From contig NC_083340.1 of assembly GCF_019175385.1 (NCBI RefSeq), positions 11,296,336 through 11,360,335 on the forward strand: a stretch of 64,000 bases of DNA, written 5' to 3'. Origin of the DNA: Lycium barbarum (taxonomy: Eukaryota; Streptophyta; Magnoliopsida; Solanales; Solanaceae). The position numbers were made by a program, and so were the translations under genes. The notes under the pieces were generated by a model, which was not told the DNA's origin, searched no databases, and saw only the letters and a list, made by a program, of their open reading frames with translations. Of this stretch, positions 45,701 through 59,600 are shown one piece after another. Each line of letters starts with the position of its first letter. Position 1 is the first letter of the stretch.

Positions 45701-46290
45701 TAGGAGATGGTGAAGCATGTGATAAATATATAGTTGACCTAGAAGAATTGAAGAGTCATCCTATTGATACTCTGATTTCAGGTAATGAGACCACTCAGTT
45801 TTCATTTTTACTATATGCATTAAACAAATATACATTTTACATGATAAGATCTTAAATGATTTGGTTAAGATTTTGATATGAAATTTAAATGTTCAAATTT
45901 TACAGAACATAATCTAGATGATGTGGTTGCTGGAATTGATAAGTTGGGTGCTTTGGGCAATTCTGCCACTAAGATCCCTACCCTTGATGATTTTGAAATG
46001 CCTCCATTTACCGAGTCTCAAATAGTAGCAATTGAAACCAAAGGTGGTGACATCGTTACACCTGAACAACAAGCAAGAAATAGAAATCCTGGACCGTATG
46101 GTAAATCACCATACACTGATTTGAGTTCAGGCGGCAACAACACAATCAATTCTCCTACATACTTTCACATTAAACACCCATTCACAAATTGCATTGGCTT
46201 TGATGTTGACAATGATCTGATCACCGAATTTAAGGATTGGGTGAAATAAAAAATGTCTACAAGACATGGGAGGTCTGTATTGAACACATC
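42797..46290 (+). pseudogene. DUF1985-Ulp1 (C48) gene, 5' part, broken
   Basis: N-terminal part of a plant DUF1985-Ulp1-type protein, a group expanded by Mutator-like elements. Exon 1 (from ATG 42797) encodes a basic region and a 12-residue Lys-rich repeat (KVEKGETSKRKK, about 43190-43335). Frame is broken by one extra A in an A8 run (43102-43109). After a GTATAA donor and intron, exon 2 (43855-about 44680) encodes the DUF1985 domain (FGLFLDLPKLNVQP; ELHFGIREFAIVTGLKCG), interrupted by TAG at 43996 where the frame otherwise continues. Exon about 44798-44960 has a 28-bp direct duplication (44863-44890/44891-44918) that shifts frame. Further small exons near 45073, 45207, 45398, 45673 and 45906-46249 (the last ending TAA) are acidic or coiled-coil in style. 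The LTR element 46296-61353 separates it from its protease domain. Domain identity is recognised from motifs; exon limits are approximate. Confidence 0.75.
43190..43335 (+). repeat. 36-bp repeat coding for KxEKGETSKRKK
   Basis: Four to five 36-base units in exon 1 give a Lys-rich, nuclear-localisation-like tract. Length is a multiple of three, so copy changes keep frame. Confidence 0.85.
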
Positions 46291-46295
46291 AACTA

Positions 46296-49200
46296 TGTCA
46301 CACCCCATTTTAACCCGGAGGTTAAAATAGAAGTACGACATATTGGAGATTCCTGTTTTTGTTTGTTTCAAGGAGTCGCCACCTAATTATTTATGGTGAA
46401 TTAGGACACCTAAAGTTTATTAAAGTTATTAGGTTTAAAGTTAACTGTGTTTAAGGTCTGCGAAACTTAAGATTCTAGGTAAGAGTTCAACTAATCTAGA
46501 GGGAAGGTATTAGGCATCCTCTAAATTCCATTAATAATGGTTAACCGACCGGACTCAAATTTTATTGGGCTAAGAATGTAGATGTAATATTTTATAATAT
46601 TTTAAGAAAATATTTTTTTATAAGTATTGCCAAGGTTATAATAGAAATATAAACGTGCTATTTTAAATAAAACTTGTAGAATTAGTTCAAAAGGCTGAGT
46701 ATGAGTGTAAAGATGCTTAAAATCAAAGTATCGAGAGAAAATGATTGCCTAAAATAAACTAGAAGAGAAGTGTTAATTTATACTGTTTAAATTAATTAAA
46801 GTAACTGATACTAAAAAACTTCTATTGATGGGTTGAAAAGTGGAAAAGTTTCAGATTTGGGTGAATTAAAGAATTCAAATACATTTTCGTATGAAGAAAC
46901 GGCTAGTGTTTAAAACAAGCTAAGCCACAATTTTTTATTTTTTTATTTTAAACAGAAGGACGGAGTCGTCAATTATTCTTGTAATCTTTGAAGGAAAATA
47001 TTAACGATTCTTGGCTGGAAGTCAAGATACTATCTACAGTGGCATGAATTATAAGAATTCTTTATCCTAAAGAAAACTAATAAGAAGTGAGAGATTGCTG
47101 AGATAGCTCCTAAAATAGATGTCATAAAACAAAGACTCTACATGGCTAATTACGGATCTTAAATCATTAACTAGAGACGAACACCTATTAAATAACTGGT
47201 TTATCTTTACTAAACACCATGTTCGGGAATGCTAACTAAAATATCAAAGAGATAAAACAGGTAAGAGAATAAATTAAGATGCAAAGGATAAAGTGATGCA
47301 GCAACTTTTGCTACTCTCTTTTGCGCTACTGCCCGGATGATTTGAAAGAGAGGGCGAGAAAACATAAGAGCATATGACAGTCCGACGTTAATCCTCAAAA
47401 TAAATTCTTCACAACTCTCGTAAGCGGTGTCGTTGAGTCTCGAAGCGAAACTCTTCGGCTCCGGTGTTCATGCAAAACAAAGAAAAGAAAATGAAGGAAT
47501 TAGTAAAGGGACCAAGTCATTAGTAGGTATGGAGATAGGACTAAAGGTGAAAGTTGTTACAAATGATTCTGGATAACACATCGACTATAAATTTTAAGGC
47601 TAAAATATACTCACTACGAGTTAGAAACTTGGAGACATTGTTTATTAACAAACTAATCCAAATCTTAGCAGAAACATAATGACCACCGGAGAACAAAAGA
47701 GAGGGAAAGAAACCAGAGAACTAAATCGTGCTTCTTAATTAGCGTTTCGGGGCAGAAAACCAAAAGTCAGGTACACACGTGCTTTATAATTCCATTGCAA
47801 CTTAAGCAGAAAATAGACACAAAAAAAAAAGCCACAAACAACCTAAGTCCTACGTAACTAAAGCAAGATAAGAATCTTCAGCATGAATCCATAAACTATC
47901 TAACATATGCAGAGTAAGCCAATTATTTAATTTCAAACAAGATTAAAACTAAACTCTATACTGATGACAGAACTAGAAAAATGGGTAGAATAAATCAAGA
48001 CATGGATGAACATCATTCCCTGTGGACAGTAATTGAAGAAGAATTTCTAATGAAGTAGCAATCATGAAATGTCCACTCTTACTCACAACACCAAAGATCT
48101 GGAATAACATATCATGTATCTCTTTTCTTCACAATGCAAAATAAACGACATTCGAAAGAAACTAAGGGCAAGCCACAGAATCATAAATGTATCGGAAACT
48201 ACAATGGAAGAAGAAGGGACGGTTGACTTACTTAATCAAACACATACTAAATCACAAATAAAAAAAAATGAACAGGTTCAGGATTGTGCAACACCTAATC
48301 AAACAAGTTCCGTTACACATAGCATAAACAACCTCAGTTAAAACAAATACAGCAGAATTTATTTTTTTAAGAGAATAACCCCTGTAAACAAAGTTGCAGG
48401 CAGGTTTTAGTAGCATACTCATTAATGCAAAACATCATTCTTTGGGCTAGATTTCATCCATTTTTAGACAGCATTCAAGTAGACACCTGTTTAATCTGTC
48501 AATTGTTCGAAATAGCAAAGCAACTAAAACAAGACCAAACCTCACGATTAACCAGGCACACTCCTCGGGTTAGGCCATTTAAGCTTATAGCATGTTCAAA
48601 CATATGTCCGGATAATGGGCAGTAGCACATAAGTGATGACTAAGCTTACAGCGGAGGCATTACACAGCATAAGTTTAACTTTTAAAGGGCAACCCGTGAA
48701 CTAGCCTTAACCAAATCAACATTGTGGGATTCCAGATTACCATGGGTATGTCTAGCAAACTGCTTCAGGAACAATTGAAGTAAATTCATAGAGACACCCC
48801 TCTAACTCAACTGAACCACTGATCGAGTTTAAATCAAAGAGTTCTACAGGTTTTCCAACTTTAAACTAGACAATGTTAACCTGAATAACTTATACGATAA
48901 TCAAGTTTTAGATTTAAACTAACACTCATGTACATACTGATTCTGTTTAGCTACATAATTGTACAACATAGAGGTAGACAGCAGTAACATGACACAAGTT
49001 ATATGGACACCAGCTATGTTAACTAGACAGCATGAACACATGAAAGTATCGACTGAAAATAGACACTATCAACATAGTCATCCAACATAAGCATACAGAT
49101 ACTCCAGGGCTAGCATTACTTTATACTAAGGCATGATCACTAAACTAAACAAAAGCCTAAATACTATGCACGGGACTGAACTAATCTACTAATAAAATGG

Positions 49201-50996
49201 CCATGATAAAACAAAGTCCAGCAAGCAGAGCCCAAGAGCACATAGAGGAAAGTGAGAAAAACAAATACAGAAAACATAAAAGGGAGTAGAGTATTAGGCG
49301 ACACAAAGCATATGAACACTCCCAAACATTTGTCGAACACTCATACTTTAGACGATATACAGCCTGAAAAGATGGCCTTAAATTTAAACAAATAAATATG
49401 ATTCTACAGCATTCGAGAATACAAATCCCATAAGCAGAATTTCCTCGTAACACTCCGACAACATGGTTCAAACATAATGAGAAACCAGATTCTGAATTAA
49501 CCAAACTAAAACAAAATAGCAATCGTGTTTCAACTATTATTTATTTCATTTTGCCACAACTCAAACGGAAGACAGAATTAATTATCATTTCAAACTAAGG
49601 TTAACTAGACTAGACTCATACAAATTGGAATGAAAACTGGGAGAAGAACTTCACATTCAGAAACTCGACAAAACAGAGCTAGACATAATCTGGTTTATTA
49701 AAGCCTTCATAAAATATATCTAAATATTAACAAATGGTAAAAACTAAAACGCGAACCTTAATGTCTACTTATCATTCGTCAACTACAGCTACTACGCGAA
49801 AAGAAATGCAAACAAATTTCGAATCACAAATGGCAACAGAAAGATATTAAACATGATTTTTTCATACTAACACAATTTTAACAGAACGATGAGTCGAAAT
49901 GGCATCAAATTTTACCTGTTGGTGGTGCAGTGAAATGGGGCGTCGGGTCTCCGATCTACACTCGATCTTAAAGTAACAAGCCGAAAGAGTAAAACGACTT
50001 AATTTTCAAATGGGTGTTCCCAAGTATAGTGATTGAAAAAATGTAAAATAATTAGGAATGGTTAAAGTGGCTGCCAAAGAACTGAAACAGAACAGAATTC
50101 GAACAAAGTCCAGATTTAGAGTAGGAAAAAAAGATATGAACATGTTGAGCCCCCCTTTCAAGATTCAATTCGCCCCAGATTTATAGGGCTTCGTTTGGTT
50201 TAAGAAAAGAGAGGGAGGAGCGTATGAGAGAGAGGAGCGTATGAGGTGAGGAGCGGTGTGGGGAACAAGGAGACAGGTGTGGGGGACAAGAGTAAGTGGA
50301 AGGCAGAGAACGTGGGGAGCAGAGGCGAGTGGGAGAGAGCATGAGGAGGCGAAGTGGGAGAGAAAGGAAGGGAAAGGGAAGGCGGCGGGTGAAGAGAAAG
50401 GGAGAAAAAGAGGGCGAAAGAGATGAAGGGAAAGGGAAAAGAAATAAGGGCAGGGGCGGCTGCTGAAGGGTTGTTTAGGTTTAGGAAAAAATTGGACCGG
50501 GTCGGGTAAATGGTTGGGCCGGACCGGGTAGTTTAGGATGTGGGCTGGTCTGTTGGATAGGGGATAAATGTGGGCTGATTATTTGTTTTGGGGTAGGGAA
50601 ATAATGTGGGTTGGTTGAATTAATTAGAGTATGGGCTGATAATTTGGCTGAAAAATATTGGTCCTTCCTCCGTTATTTTAATTATTTTCGGGCTTCTAAT
50701 TTAGTAACCAGTACAATATTTATTATGTGAAGATAAATAGTAATTAGTATATAGAAAGTAAGGATTTTACAAAGTGTTGTCTTGTAATTAATTTAACGAT
50801 TCCAAACCCGAAAACGAAACGATGACTAACCGTTTAAAATCTCTGATAAAGTAATGCTCATAATGTTGAAAAATAAAAGTAGTGATATTAATAGTAGTGG
50901 CAATAAAATATTGTGAAAAATGAAGTATTTAGCTCGTCAGTAAATTTAGAAACCCGAGTAAATTAAATAAAAGAGGGACAAAATTGGGTGTCAACA
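46296..50996 (-). repeat. 3' LTR of the LARD (left LTR)
   Basis: On the minus strand it runs from TGTTGACACCCAATTTTGTC (50996) to GGGTGTGACA (46296). Unusually long for a plant LTR. Short frames in it (47210-49522) recur identically in the other LTR and are not genes. A purine-rich tract (about 50200-50450 on the plus strand, GAGAGAG/GGGAAAGGG) lies near its minus-strand start. Confidence 0.93.
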
Positions 50997-50999
50997 GAT

Positions 51000-51009
51000 G
51001 CCCCTCTTC
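51000..51009 (-). other. Polypurine tract
   Basis: GAAGAGGGGC on the minus strand, three bases before the 3' LTR; position and composition fit the primer for plus-strand DNA synthesis. Confidence 0.75.
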
Positions 51010-51936
51010 GACCGGAGATGATGTAAGAATCTTCGGGCGAAGAAGTTGACGTAGTAGCCAATTTTGTTTGGACCCACGAATATGAATTTATAAGAAAGTA
51101 CGATTTAGGAAAATTTGATGGCAAATATTATGAGGGTCGAAGGAATTACGGAAAATTATGGCCGAATCTCAGTTTCAAGTTGCCTACCTATCTCGGGCTG
51201 CACGAGAATCAGGCCATATATAATTCGAAAGTTTTTGTGGATTCATAATCTAGCGGGGGGTTGTAGACAGGTGACGAGAACATTCAAGAATGGAACACGT
51301 GCTTATAGCCTCCTAATTATAAATGTGGTGCACAACACACCCATAAGTAGGACTCTACTAGGCACGGTGTAAATTCTTCAAAGATGCCCCAGTGTTGAGT
51401 TATGGAAATGCTGGGGATGTAGAAAGGAATATGAGATTGTGAAAAGAGTAGATTCAGTAGAGTTTTAGCGGAAGATGTGAAAGAGAAATTAACCTACGTA
51501 TCACACGTTTGTGGACGTAGGCGGATTGAGTTCGAGAGTAGATTCGCGACCTTTGCTTGTGAGTTTGGTATTCCTCTTCAGCAAATTTGCCCCAGTTCAC
51601 TGCGTAAAATAAATTTCCACATTGTGTTGCATCTCTGCAGGTTGTACATTCTGCCAAAACTGAGATTCATGTCAAAATTAGTAATAATGTTTAAAGTATA
51701 AAATTATAAAGAGTGTAAAATGATAATAAATATGAGTGTGGGAATGAAGATGAAGCCATGTGGCCAATGTTGTCTCTGGTTGTCTTCAGGGACTTGAATG
51801 AATGCGTGATGCGTATGCTGAGGATATGATAAGGTCTCTAGTTGCATTTGAAGATGATAGTGATAAGGTCTCCGGCTGTCTTCCGGGACTCGATGATAAA
51901 TGATATTTATGCAGGTAAGGCCGTGTAGCCATGCGA

Positions 51937-52255
51937 TGTCTCCGGTTGTCTCCGGGGACTTGATGATATGTCTCCAGTTGTCTTCGGGGACTTGATGCTA
52001 TGTCTCCGGTTGTCTTCGGGACTTGATGCTATGTCTCCGGTTGTCTTCGGGGACTTGATGCTATGTCTCCGGTTGTCTTCGGAGACTTGATGCTATGTCT
52101 CCGGTTGTCTTCGGGGACTTGATGTTATGTCTCCGGTTGTATTCGGGGACTTGATGCTATGTCTCCGGTTGTTTTCGGGGACTTGATGCTACGTCTCCGG
52201 TTGTCTTCGGGGACTTGATGCTATGTCTCCGGTTGTTTTCGAGGACTTGATGCTG
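51937..52255. repeat. Tandem repeat A, about 32 bp, 10 units
   Basis: Units of the type TGATGCTATGTCTCCGGTTG followed by TCTTCGGGGACT. Degenerate single units recur at about 52380-52440, 52915-52940 and 53345. Lies in the 3' half of the element (minus orientation). Confidence 0.9.
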
Positions 52256-52625
52256 TCTGCGAAATTTAAGGTAAAATTGTGGAAGTAGGAAAAGTAGATG
52301 ATGAAATAAAGAAATGAAGTAAGGAGTAAAATAAGTGTATAGCCGTTTGGCTTATGCAGGTGAGGCCGTGTAGCCATGCGATGTCTCCGGTTGTCTTCGG
52401 TGACTCGATGATATGTCTCCGGTTGTCTTCGGAGGCTTAATGATAATTTCTGTAAGGTTCAATGTAAAATCGTTAGCATTGGTAAAGTGAATGATAAGGT
52501 AGAGAGTAGTGTCATAGTGTAGCCGTCTGGCTTATGCATATGAGACTGTATAGCCGTTCGATGCCCCCGGTTGTCTTCAGAGACTCGACGCCAATCCTGT
52601 AAAATTTAAGATAAATATGTGAATT

Positions 52626-52917
52626 CTTATTTTAGGGTAGAATGACCCAATATGTCCTATTTTAGGGTGGACGAACCCAAGTATCCTATTTTAGGGTGGA
52701 AGAACCCGATATCCTATTTTAGGGTGGAAGGACCCAATATGTCCAATTTTAGGGTGGACGAACCCAATGTATCCTATTTTAGGGTGAAAGAACCCGATAT
52801 CCTATTTTAGGGTGGACAAACCCAAGTATCCTATTTTAGGGTGGACGAACCCAAGTATCCTATTTTAGGGTGGAAGAACCCGATATGTCCTATTTTAGGG
52901 TGGACGAACCCAAGCAT
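52626..52917. repeat. Tandem repeat B, 27-30 bp, 10 units
   Basis: Units TCCTATTTTAGGGTGGACGA plus ACCCAAGTA or ACCCGATATG, alternating in small sub-patterns. Confidence 0.9.
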
Positions 52918-52977
52918 GTCTCCGGTTGTTTTCGAGGACATGATGCATAAGCCGTGTGAGGCATTTAAAGAAAATGA

Positions 52978-53318
52978 TATCCTATTAAAGGCGGACGAGC
53001 CTAAAATGTCCTATTAAAGGCGGACAATCCTAGAGTGTCCTATTAAAGGCGGACGAGCCTAAAGTGTCCTATTAAAGGCGGACGAGCCTAAAGTGTCCTA
53101 TTAAAGGCGGACGAGCCTAAAGTGTGCGTTTGTGAATAATGATACTGTCCCTTTGCAGGGCATTTGAAAATAATAATGCAATGTGATGCGGTGCCTTTGC
53201 AGTACGGGCATTAGAAAGCAGTAGTGCATATGCAGTGCGGTGCCTTTGAAGAAATGACGTCCTATTAAAGGCGGACGAGCCTAAAATGTCCTATTAAAGG
53301 CGGACAAGCCTAAAGTGT
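52978..53318. repeat. Tandem repeat C, 29 bp, 7 units in two blocks
   Basis: Units TCCTATTAAAGGCGGACGAG plus CCTAAAGTG (five at 52978-53125, two at 53259-53318). They share the TCCTATT start and the GGxGGACGA core with repeat B, which suggests common origin. Confidence 0.88.
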
Positions 53319-53784
53319 GTAGTTATCCTCGGAGTGTGATATTGATGCCTCCAGCTGTCTTCGGAGACTTAACAATGATTCCTGCAAAGTTCAGAGCAAA
53401 ATGGTTAAAGCTGGTAAAGTATATGATAAAGTAATTGATAAAGTGTGGAGTAAAGTGGTGGAATAGCCGTTTGGCTTATGATGTTGATGGCATCGTGACA
53501 GGCCAAATTCAGGACACGTAATCTTGATTTAATTCGCCTTCAATCTCGTCAACCTACAAAAACAGGTATATAAAGTCATAAAATTATTTTGATAAAAATA
53601 ATTTAAAAGATAAGGTTGGAAGTAAAGCCGTATGGCTTTTTGAGGCGAGGCCACAATGGGCCAAAGGATGCTTTTCTGCCATGATTGATAGACTTGACTG
53701 TTGATCTCGCGCTTTTAGGTTCCTGCACTCAAAGAAAAATTCTTAATTTGGGAGGGGGAAGTTGATTCGTGTTGACTCGAAGCT

Positions 53785-54178
53785 TGACGTTGTTGGCTGC
53801 TCCATTCGTCTTGTTTGTTTGGATCTTGTGACCTCCGTTCAAATCTCGGTAGATGAACAATAGTGAAAATGATTGAAAGAAAGTGTTTCATTTAAAAAGT
53901 GTATATGTAAGTGTATATATAAGGAAAGATATATATGTAAGTATATGTATATAAGGAAATATATATGTGTAAATATATGTATGTAGTTGTTGGCTGCTCC
54001 ATTCGTCTTGTTTGTTTGGATCTTGTGACCTCCGTTCAAATCTCGGTAGATGAACAATAGTGAAAATGATTGAAAGAAAGTGTTTCATTTAAAAAGTGTA
54101 TATATAAGGAAAGATATATATGTAAGTATATGTATATAAGGAAATATATATGTGTAAATATATGTATGTAAGTTGTAA
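53785..54178. repeat. Tandem duplication of about 200 bp
   Basis: GTTGTTGGCTGCTCCATTCG at about 53787 recurs at about 53986, followed in both by GTGTATAT/AAGGAAATAT microsatellite-like sequence. Confidence 0.85.
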
Positions 54179-54339
54179 AATATTTCTGCCAACTTCAGAT
54201 TGTGACACTTCTAAGGTAATTGGTCTATAATACTTCCTATCTGGTAGCCTCAATCTTGTCGATGTCCAACCGTTCTTTTGTCTATATATTTTCAAAATAT
54301 GCCCCAGTTTTGGGTTCAGAAGGGTTTGTTAAATTTATG

Positions 54340-55065
54340 TTGTGGTGTGACCGAACCTTGTATAGGTTGCCTACGTATCCCTCCAAGGGAATCAGGTCGG
54401 AACGTAGTTCGTAAGGTATATAAAAAAATGGTTTGAAATTTTCTCATAAAGGGACCGAACCCGATGTGGATTGCCTACGTATCCCACCAAAGGAATCAGG
54501 TCAGCGTAGTTCTGTTATGTAAATGGCTAAAGGTTTGTAGGGATTCTATCTAAATATGATTGACCTGTATGTTGATAGTCTACGAATCCCGTCGAGGGAA
54601 TCAGGCTAAGCATAGTTCTCCTTGTATAAGGATATTTTTTGGATTTTCTGTTATAATGCAACTGAACCCCGTAAATGGCTAAACGGTAAAAGGTTTGTTG
54701 GATCTGTATGTTGATAGTATACGAATCCCGCCGAGGGAATCAGGCCCTGTGTGGTTCTTTGTGTAATGATTTTTTTTAGATTTTCTGTTATAGCGCAACC
54801 GAACCCTATGTAGGCTGCCTACGTATCCCGCCCCGGGAATCAGGTCGGAACGTAGTTTGTAACGCATGCAAAATGGGAAAAATTCTAACCTAGTATGACC
54901 GAGTTCCTATGTGGGTTGCCTACGTATCCACCAAGGAATCAGGTCAAGCGTAGTTCGTAGGGTACATAAGAAATTTTTGAATTTTTTGTTGTAAAGCAAC
55001 CGAACCCTATGTGGGCTGCCTACGTATCCCCCATGGGAATCAGGTCAGCGTAGTTCGCACTGTTG
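54340..55065. repeat. Tandem repeat D, about 100-120 bp, 7 units
   Basis: Each unit has GACCGAACCC, GGGTTGCCTACGTATCC, a variable CCGAGG-type step, GGAATCAGGTC and CGTAGTTC, separated by AT-rich spacers. Units near 54350, 54455, 54560, 54700, 54795, 54900 and 55000 differ moderately, so the array is older or less homogenised than A-C. Confidence 0.85.
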
Positions 55066-56631
55066 TTAAAGGAAGGGTTGCAAACTAGGCTGTCTAACCT
55101 AATATTGTCTTTCAATGTCTTCTTGACTTGCTAGCTTTCAGGCTTATGTCATCACCTATCAGCTATTTCAATTTCTTTCGAATGGAATCTTGTCTTGTCC
55201 CCTAGTTTTTTTTTGTTACTCTCTCAGGATGTATGTTGTCTTCATCTCATGTCATAATCCTAGAGTTGGCAGATTTGATAAATAAAGTACAAATAGCAAT
55301 AGATGATTAAGGAAAATCATAAATGCATTTATAGATTTTGCAATTAAGTTTCAAAAGATGAGGCAAAGCAACAAAAGTCTTGAGCATGATTCAAACCTCA
55401 ATTTTAAAATCGTGTTATTTCAAAAGTTTTCTATATGTTCAAACTACCAAGACTCCTGGAGTAAGAATCCAATTCTTCAAAGTCTCTCCTGGTTTGGCAT
55501 CCCGGATGGTCAGTGTCTTGGTGTCGACACAAATCAACTCTTTTTGGGGATATAAGAACATAAAAATGCAAAATGATGTCAGTCCCATAACATAGAGTCA
55601 AGTAGGTAAAGTCATGATCACATAGAGTCAAGTAAGTCATGTAGCAAATAATTTGTCAAATAAAGTCAAACAAATTGTCAAACAAATGTAAACGATTATA
55701 TAATAACGCGTCCTAATATGCATGTGACCTCTTTGTGCCAGAGGTAGGCCTAACGTTTGTTTGAAGGGTAAAGTGTGCCATAATACGTCATCCCATTGCT
55801 TTGATTGATTAAACAAATTCTATTTCCCCAAAATAAAGTACAAAAGTAGTGTAATATTTATTACATGTCAAATGAGTACAACATAAAGTGTTTCCTAATC
55901 TAAGTAAAGTAAATACAATTTCCTATGTCTAAATTTAAGCTCTGTTTTGTGATGTCATTGATCTTCGTCATTCATTGTACTCCAATGTAAATCCATACCT
56001 GTCATAGAAACGTTAGTCATTCCCTCCCTCCTAAAGTTTAATTAATTAGAGCAAATAGTCAATATTTAGGCACAGTTATCCTTCAAACGTGCATATAAAG
56101 TATGATTATTGTCGCTTGGGGTCGTGAACCCGCTTGGACGTTTGGGTAAAGTCATCTAATGTGCTTAATACACCAAGGGTATTAAACCTCCTAGGTCATG
56201 AAAAGTATGCTCCTAATAAAGGTGTTGGTATAGCTCTATCTTAGGCTGACTAAGAGTTGTTTTCCTATGACACAAGGTTCCCCCAAGCGGACAACTTGGG
56301 AGTGGAAAGTCTGTGGCCGTCGACTGCACCGCCGATCGACTAAATCCACAAGATCGATCCAACTAAAAGGTAATTTGATAGTGAACGGGCGCGAACCGCG
56401 AAACCGTTTTAAGTGTGTGAATATGTGTGAGTTTTCCAGAAGTGGAGGAAATATGAACGGAATGACAGTTTTATCAAAGCAATAACACATAAACAGTTTA
56501 TATCAAACAAACAGTTTATATCAAGCAAACAATTAATAGCATGTAAAAACAGTTAACAAATGATACAGTAATTTCAAATAAGCACACAAAGCCTATTTAA
56601 ACTAAGTCCGTTATGGTTAGAACCTAAGTAG
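55066..56631. other. LARD internal region, 5' (untranslated) side
   Basis: No gag or other protein signature on either strand. Frames at 55358-55640 and 56236-56490 are short and unrecognised. Confidence 0.6.
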
Positions 56632-56649
56632 TCCCCAGCGGAGTCGCCA
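56632..56649 (-). other. Primer binding site (Arg-tRNA type)
   Basis: TGGCGACTCCGCTGGGGA on the minus strand, three bases inside the 5' LTR. The match to the Ogre/Tat Arg-tRNA primer type is from memory of the family. Confidence 0.8.
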
Positions 56650-56652
56650 AGC

Positions 56653-59600
56653 TGTCACACCCCATTTTAACCCGGAGGTTAAAATAGAAGTACGACATAT
56701 TGGAGATTCCTGTTTTTGTTTGTTTCAAGGAGTCGCCACCTAATTATTTATGGTGAATTAGGACACCTAAAGTTTATTAAAGTTATTAGGTTTAAAGTTA
56801 ACTGTGTTTAAGGTCTGCGAAACTTAAGATTCTAGGTAAGAGTTCAACTAATCTAGAGGGAAGGTATTAGGCATCCTCTAAATTCCATTAATAATGGTTA
56901 ACCGACCGGACTCAAATTTTATTGGGCTAAGAATGTAGATGTAATATTTTATAATATTTTAAGAAAATATTTTTTTATAAGTATTGCCAAGGTTATAATA
57001 GAAATATAAACGTGCTATTTTAAATAAAACTTGTAGAATTAGTTCAAAAGGCTGAGTATGAGTGTAAAGATGCTTAAAATCAAAGTATCGAGAGAAAATG
57101 ATTGCCTAAAATAAACTAGAAGAGAAGTGTTAATTTATACTGTTTAAATTAATTAAAGTAACTGATACTAAAAAACTTCTATTGATGGGTTGAAAAGTGG
57201 AAAAATTTCAGATTTGGGTGAATTAAAGAATTCAAATACATTTTCGTATGAAGAAACGGCTAGTGTTTAAAACAAGCTAAGCCACAATTTTTTATTTTTT
57301 TATTTTAAACAGAAGGACGGAGTCGTCAATTATTCTTGTAATCTTTGAAGGAAAATATTAACGATTCTTGGCTGGAAGTCAAGATACTATCTACAGTGGC
57401 ATGAATTATAAGAATTCTTTATCCTAAAGAAAACTAATAAGAAGTGAGAGATTGCTGAGATAGCTCCTAAAATAGATGTCATAAAACAAAGACTCTACAT
57501 GGCTAATTACGGATCTTAAATCATTAACTAGAGACGAACACCTATTAAATAACTGGTTTATCTTTACTAAACACCATGTTCGGGAATGCTAACTAAAATA
57601 TCAAAGAGATAAAACAGGTAAGAGAATAAATTAAGATGCAAAGGATAAAGTGATGCAGCAACTTTTGCTACTCTCTTTTGCGCTACTGCCCGGATGATTT
57701 GAAAGAGAGGGCGAGAAAACATAAGAGCATATGACAGTCCGACGTTAATCCTCAAAATAAATTCTTCACAACTCTCGTAAGCGGTGTCGTTGAGTCTCGA
57801 AGCGAAACTCTTCGGCTCCGGTGTTCATGCAAAACAAAGAAAAGAAAATGAAGGAATTAGTAAAGGGACCAAGTCATTAGTAGGTATGGAGATAGGACTA
57901 AAGGTGAAAGTTGTTACAAATGATTCTGGATAACACATCGACTATAAATTTTAAGGCTAAAATATACTCACTACGAGTTAGAAACTTGGAGACATTGTTT
58001 ATTAACAAACTAATCCAAATCTTAGCAGAAACATAATGACCACCGGAGAACAAAAGAGAGGGAAAGAAACCAGAGAACTAAATCGTGCTTCTTAATTAGC
58101 GTTTCGGGGCAGAAAACCAAAAGTCAGGTACACACGTGCTTTATAATTCCATTGCAACTTAAGCAGAAAATAGACACAAAAAAAAAAGCCACAAACAACC
58201 TAAGTCCTACGTAACTAAAGCAAGATAAGAATCTTCAGCATGAATCCATAAACTATCTAACATATGCAGAGTAAGCCAATTATTTAATTTCAAACAAGAT
58301 TAAAACTAAACTCTATACTGATGACAGAACTAGAAAAATGGGTAGAATAAATCAAGACATGGATGAACATCATTCCCTGTGGACAGTAATTGAAGAAGAA
58401 TTTCTAATGAAGTAGCAATCATGAAATGTCCACTCTTACTCACAACACCAAAGATCTGGAATAACATATCATGTATCTCTTTTCTTCACAATGCAAAATA
58501 AACGACATTCGAAAGAAACTAAGGGCAAGCCACAGAATCATAAATGTATCGGAAACTACAATGGAAGAAGAAGGGACGGTTGACTTACTTAATCAAACAC
58601 ATACTAAATCACAAATAAAAAAAAATGAACAGGTTCAGGATTGTGCAACACCTAATCAAACAAGTTCCGTTACACATAGCATAAACAACCTCAGTTAAAA
58701 CAAATACAGCAGAATTTATTTTTTTAAGAGAATAACCCCTGTAAACAAAGTTGCAGGCAGGTTTTAGTAGCATACTCATTAATGCAAAACATCATTCTTT
58801 GGGCTAGATTTCATCCATTTTTAGACAGCATTCAAGTAGACACCTGTTTAATCTGTCAATTGTTCGAAATAGCAAAGCAACTAAAACAAGACCAAACCTC
58901 ACGATTAACCAGGCACACTCCTCGGGTTAGGCCATTTAAGCTTATAGCATGTTCAAACATATGTCCGGATAATGGGCAGTAGCACATAAGTGATGACTAA
59001 GCTTACAGCGGAGGCATTACACAGCATAAGTTTAACTTTTAAAGGGCAACCCGTGAACTAGCCTTAACCAAATCAACATTGTGGGATTCCAGATTACCAT
59101 GGGTATGTCTAGCAAACTGCTTCAGGAACAATTGAAGTAAATTCATAGAGACACCCCTCTAACTCAACTGAACCACTGATCGAGTTTAAATCAAAGAGTT
59201 CTACAGGTTTTCCAACTTTAAACTAGACAATGTTAACCTGAATAACTTATACGATAATCAAGTTTTAGATTTAAACTAACACTCATGTACATACTGATTC
59301 TGTTTAGCTACATAATTGTACAACATAGAGGTAGACAGCAGTAACATGACACAAGTTATATGGACACCAGCTATGTTAACTAGACAGCATGAACACATGA
59401 AAGTATCGACTGAAAATAGACACTATCAACATAGTCATCCAACATAAGCATACAGATACTCCAGGGCTAGCATTACTTTATACTAAGGCATGATCACTAA
59501 ACTAAACAAAAGCCTAAATACTATGCACGGGACTGAACTAATCTACTAATAAAATGGCCATGATAAAACAAAGTCCAGCAAGCAGAGCCCAAGAGCACAT

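Noticed and set aside
47210..49522. Open frames repeated at 57567-59879
   Set aside because: These lie in the LTRs, are identical because the LTRs are, and show no protein family.
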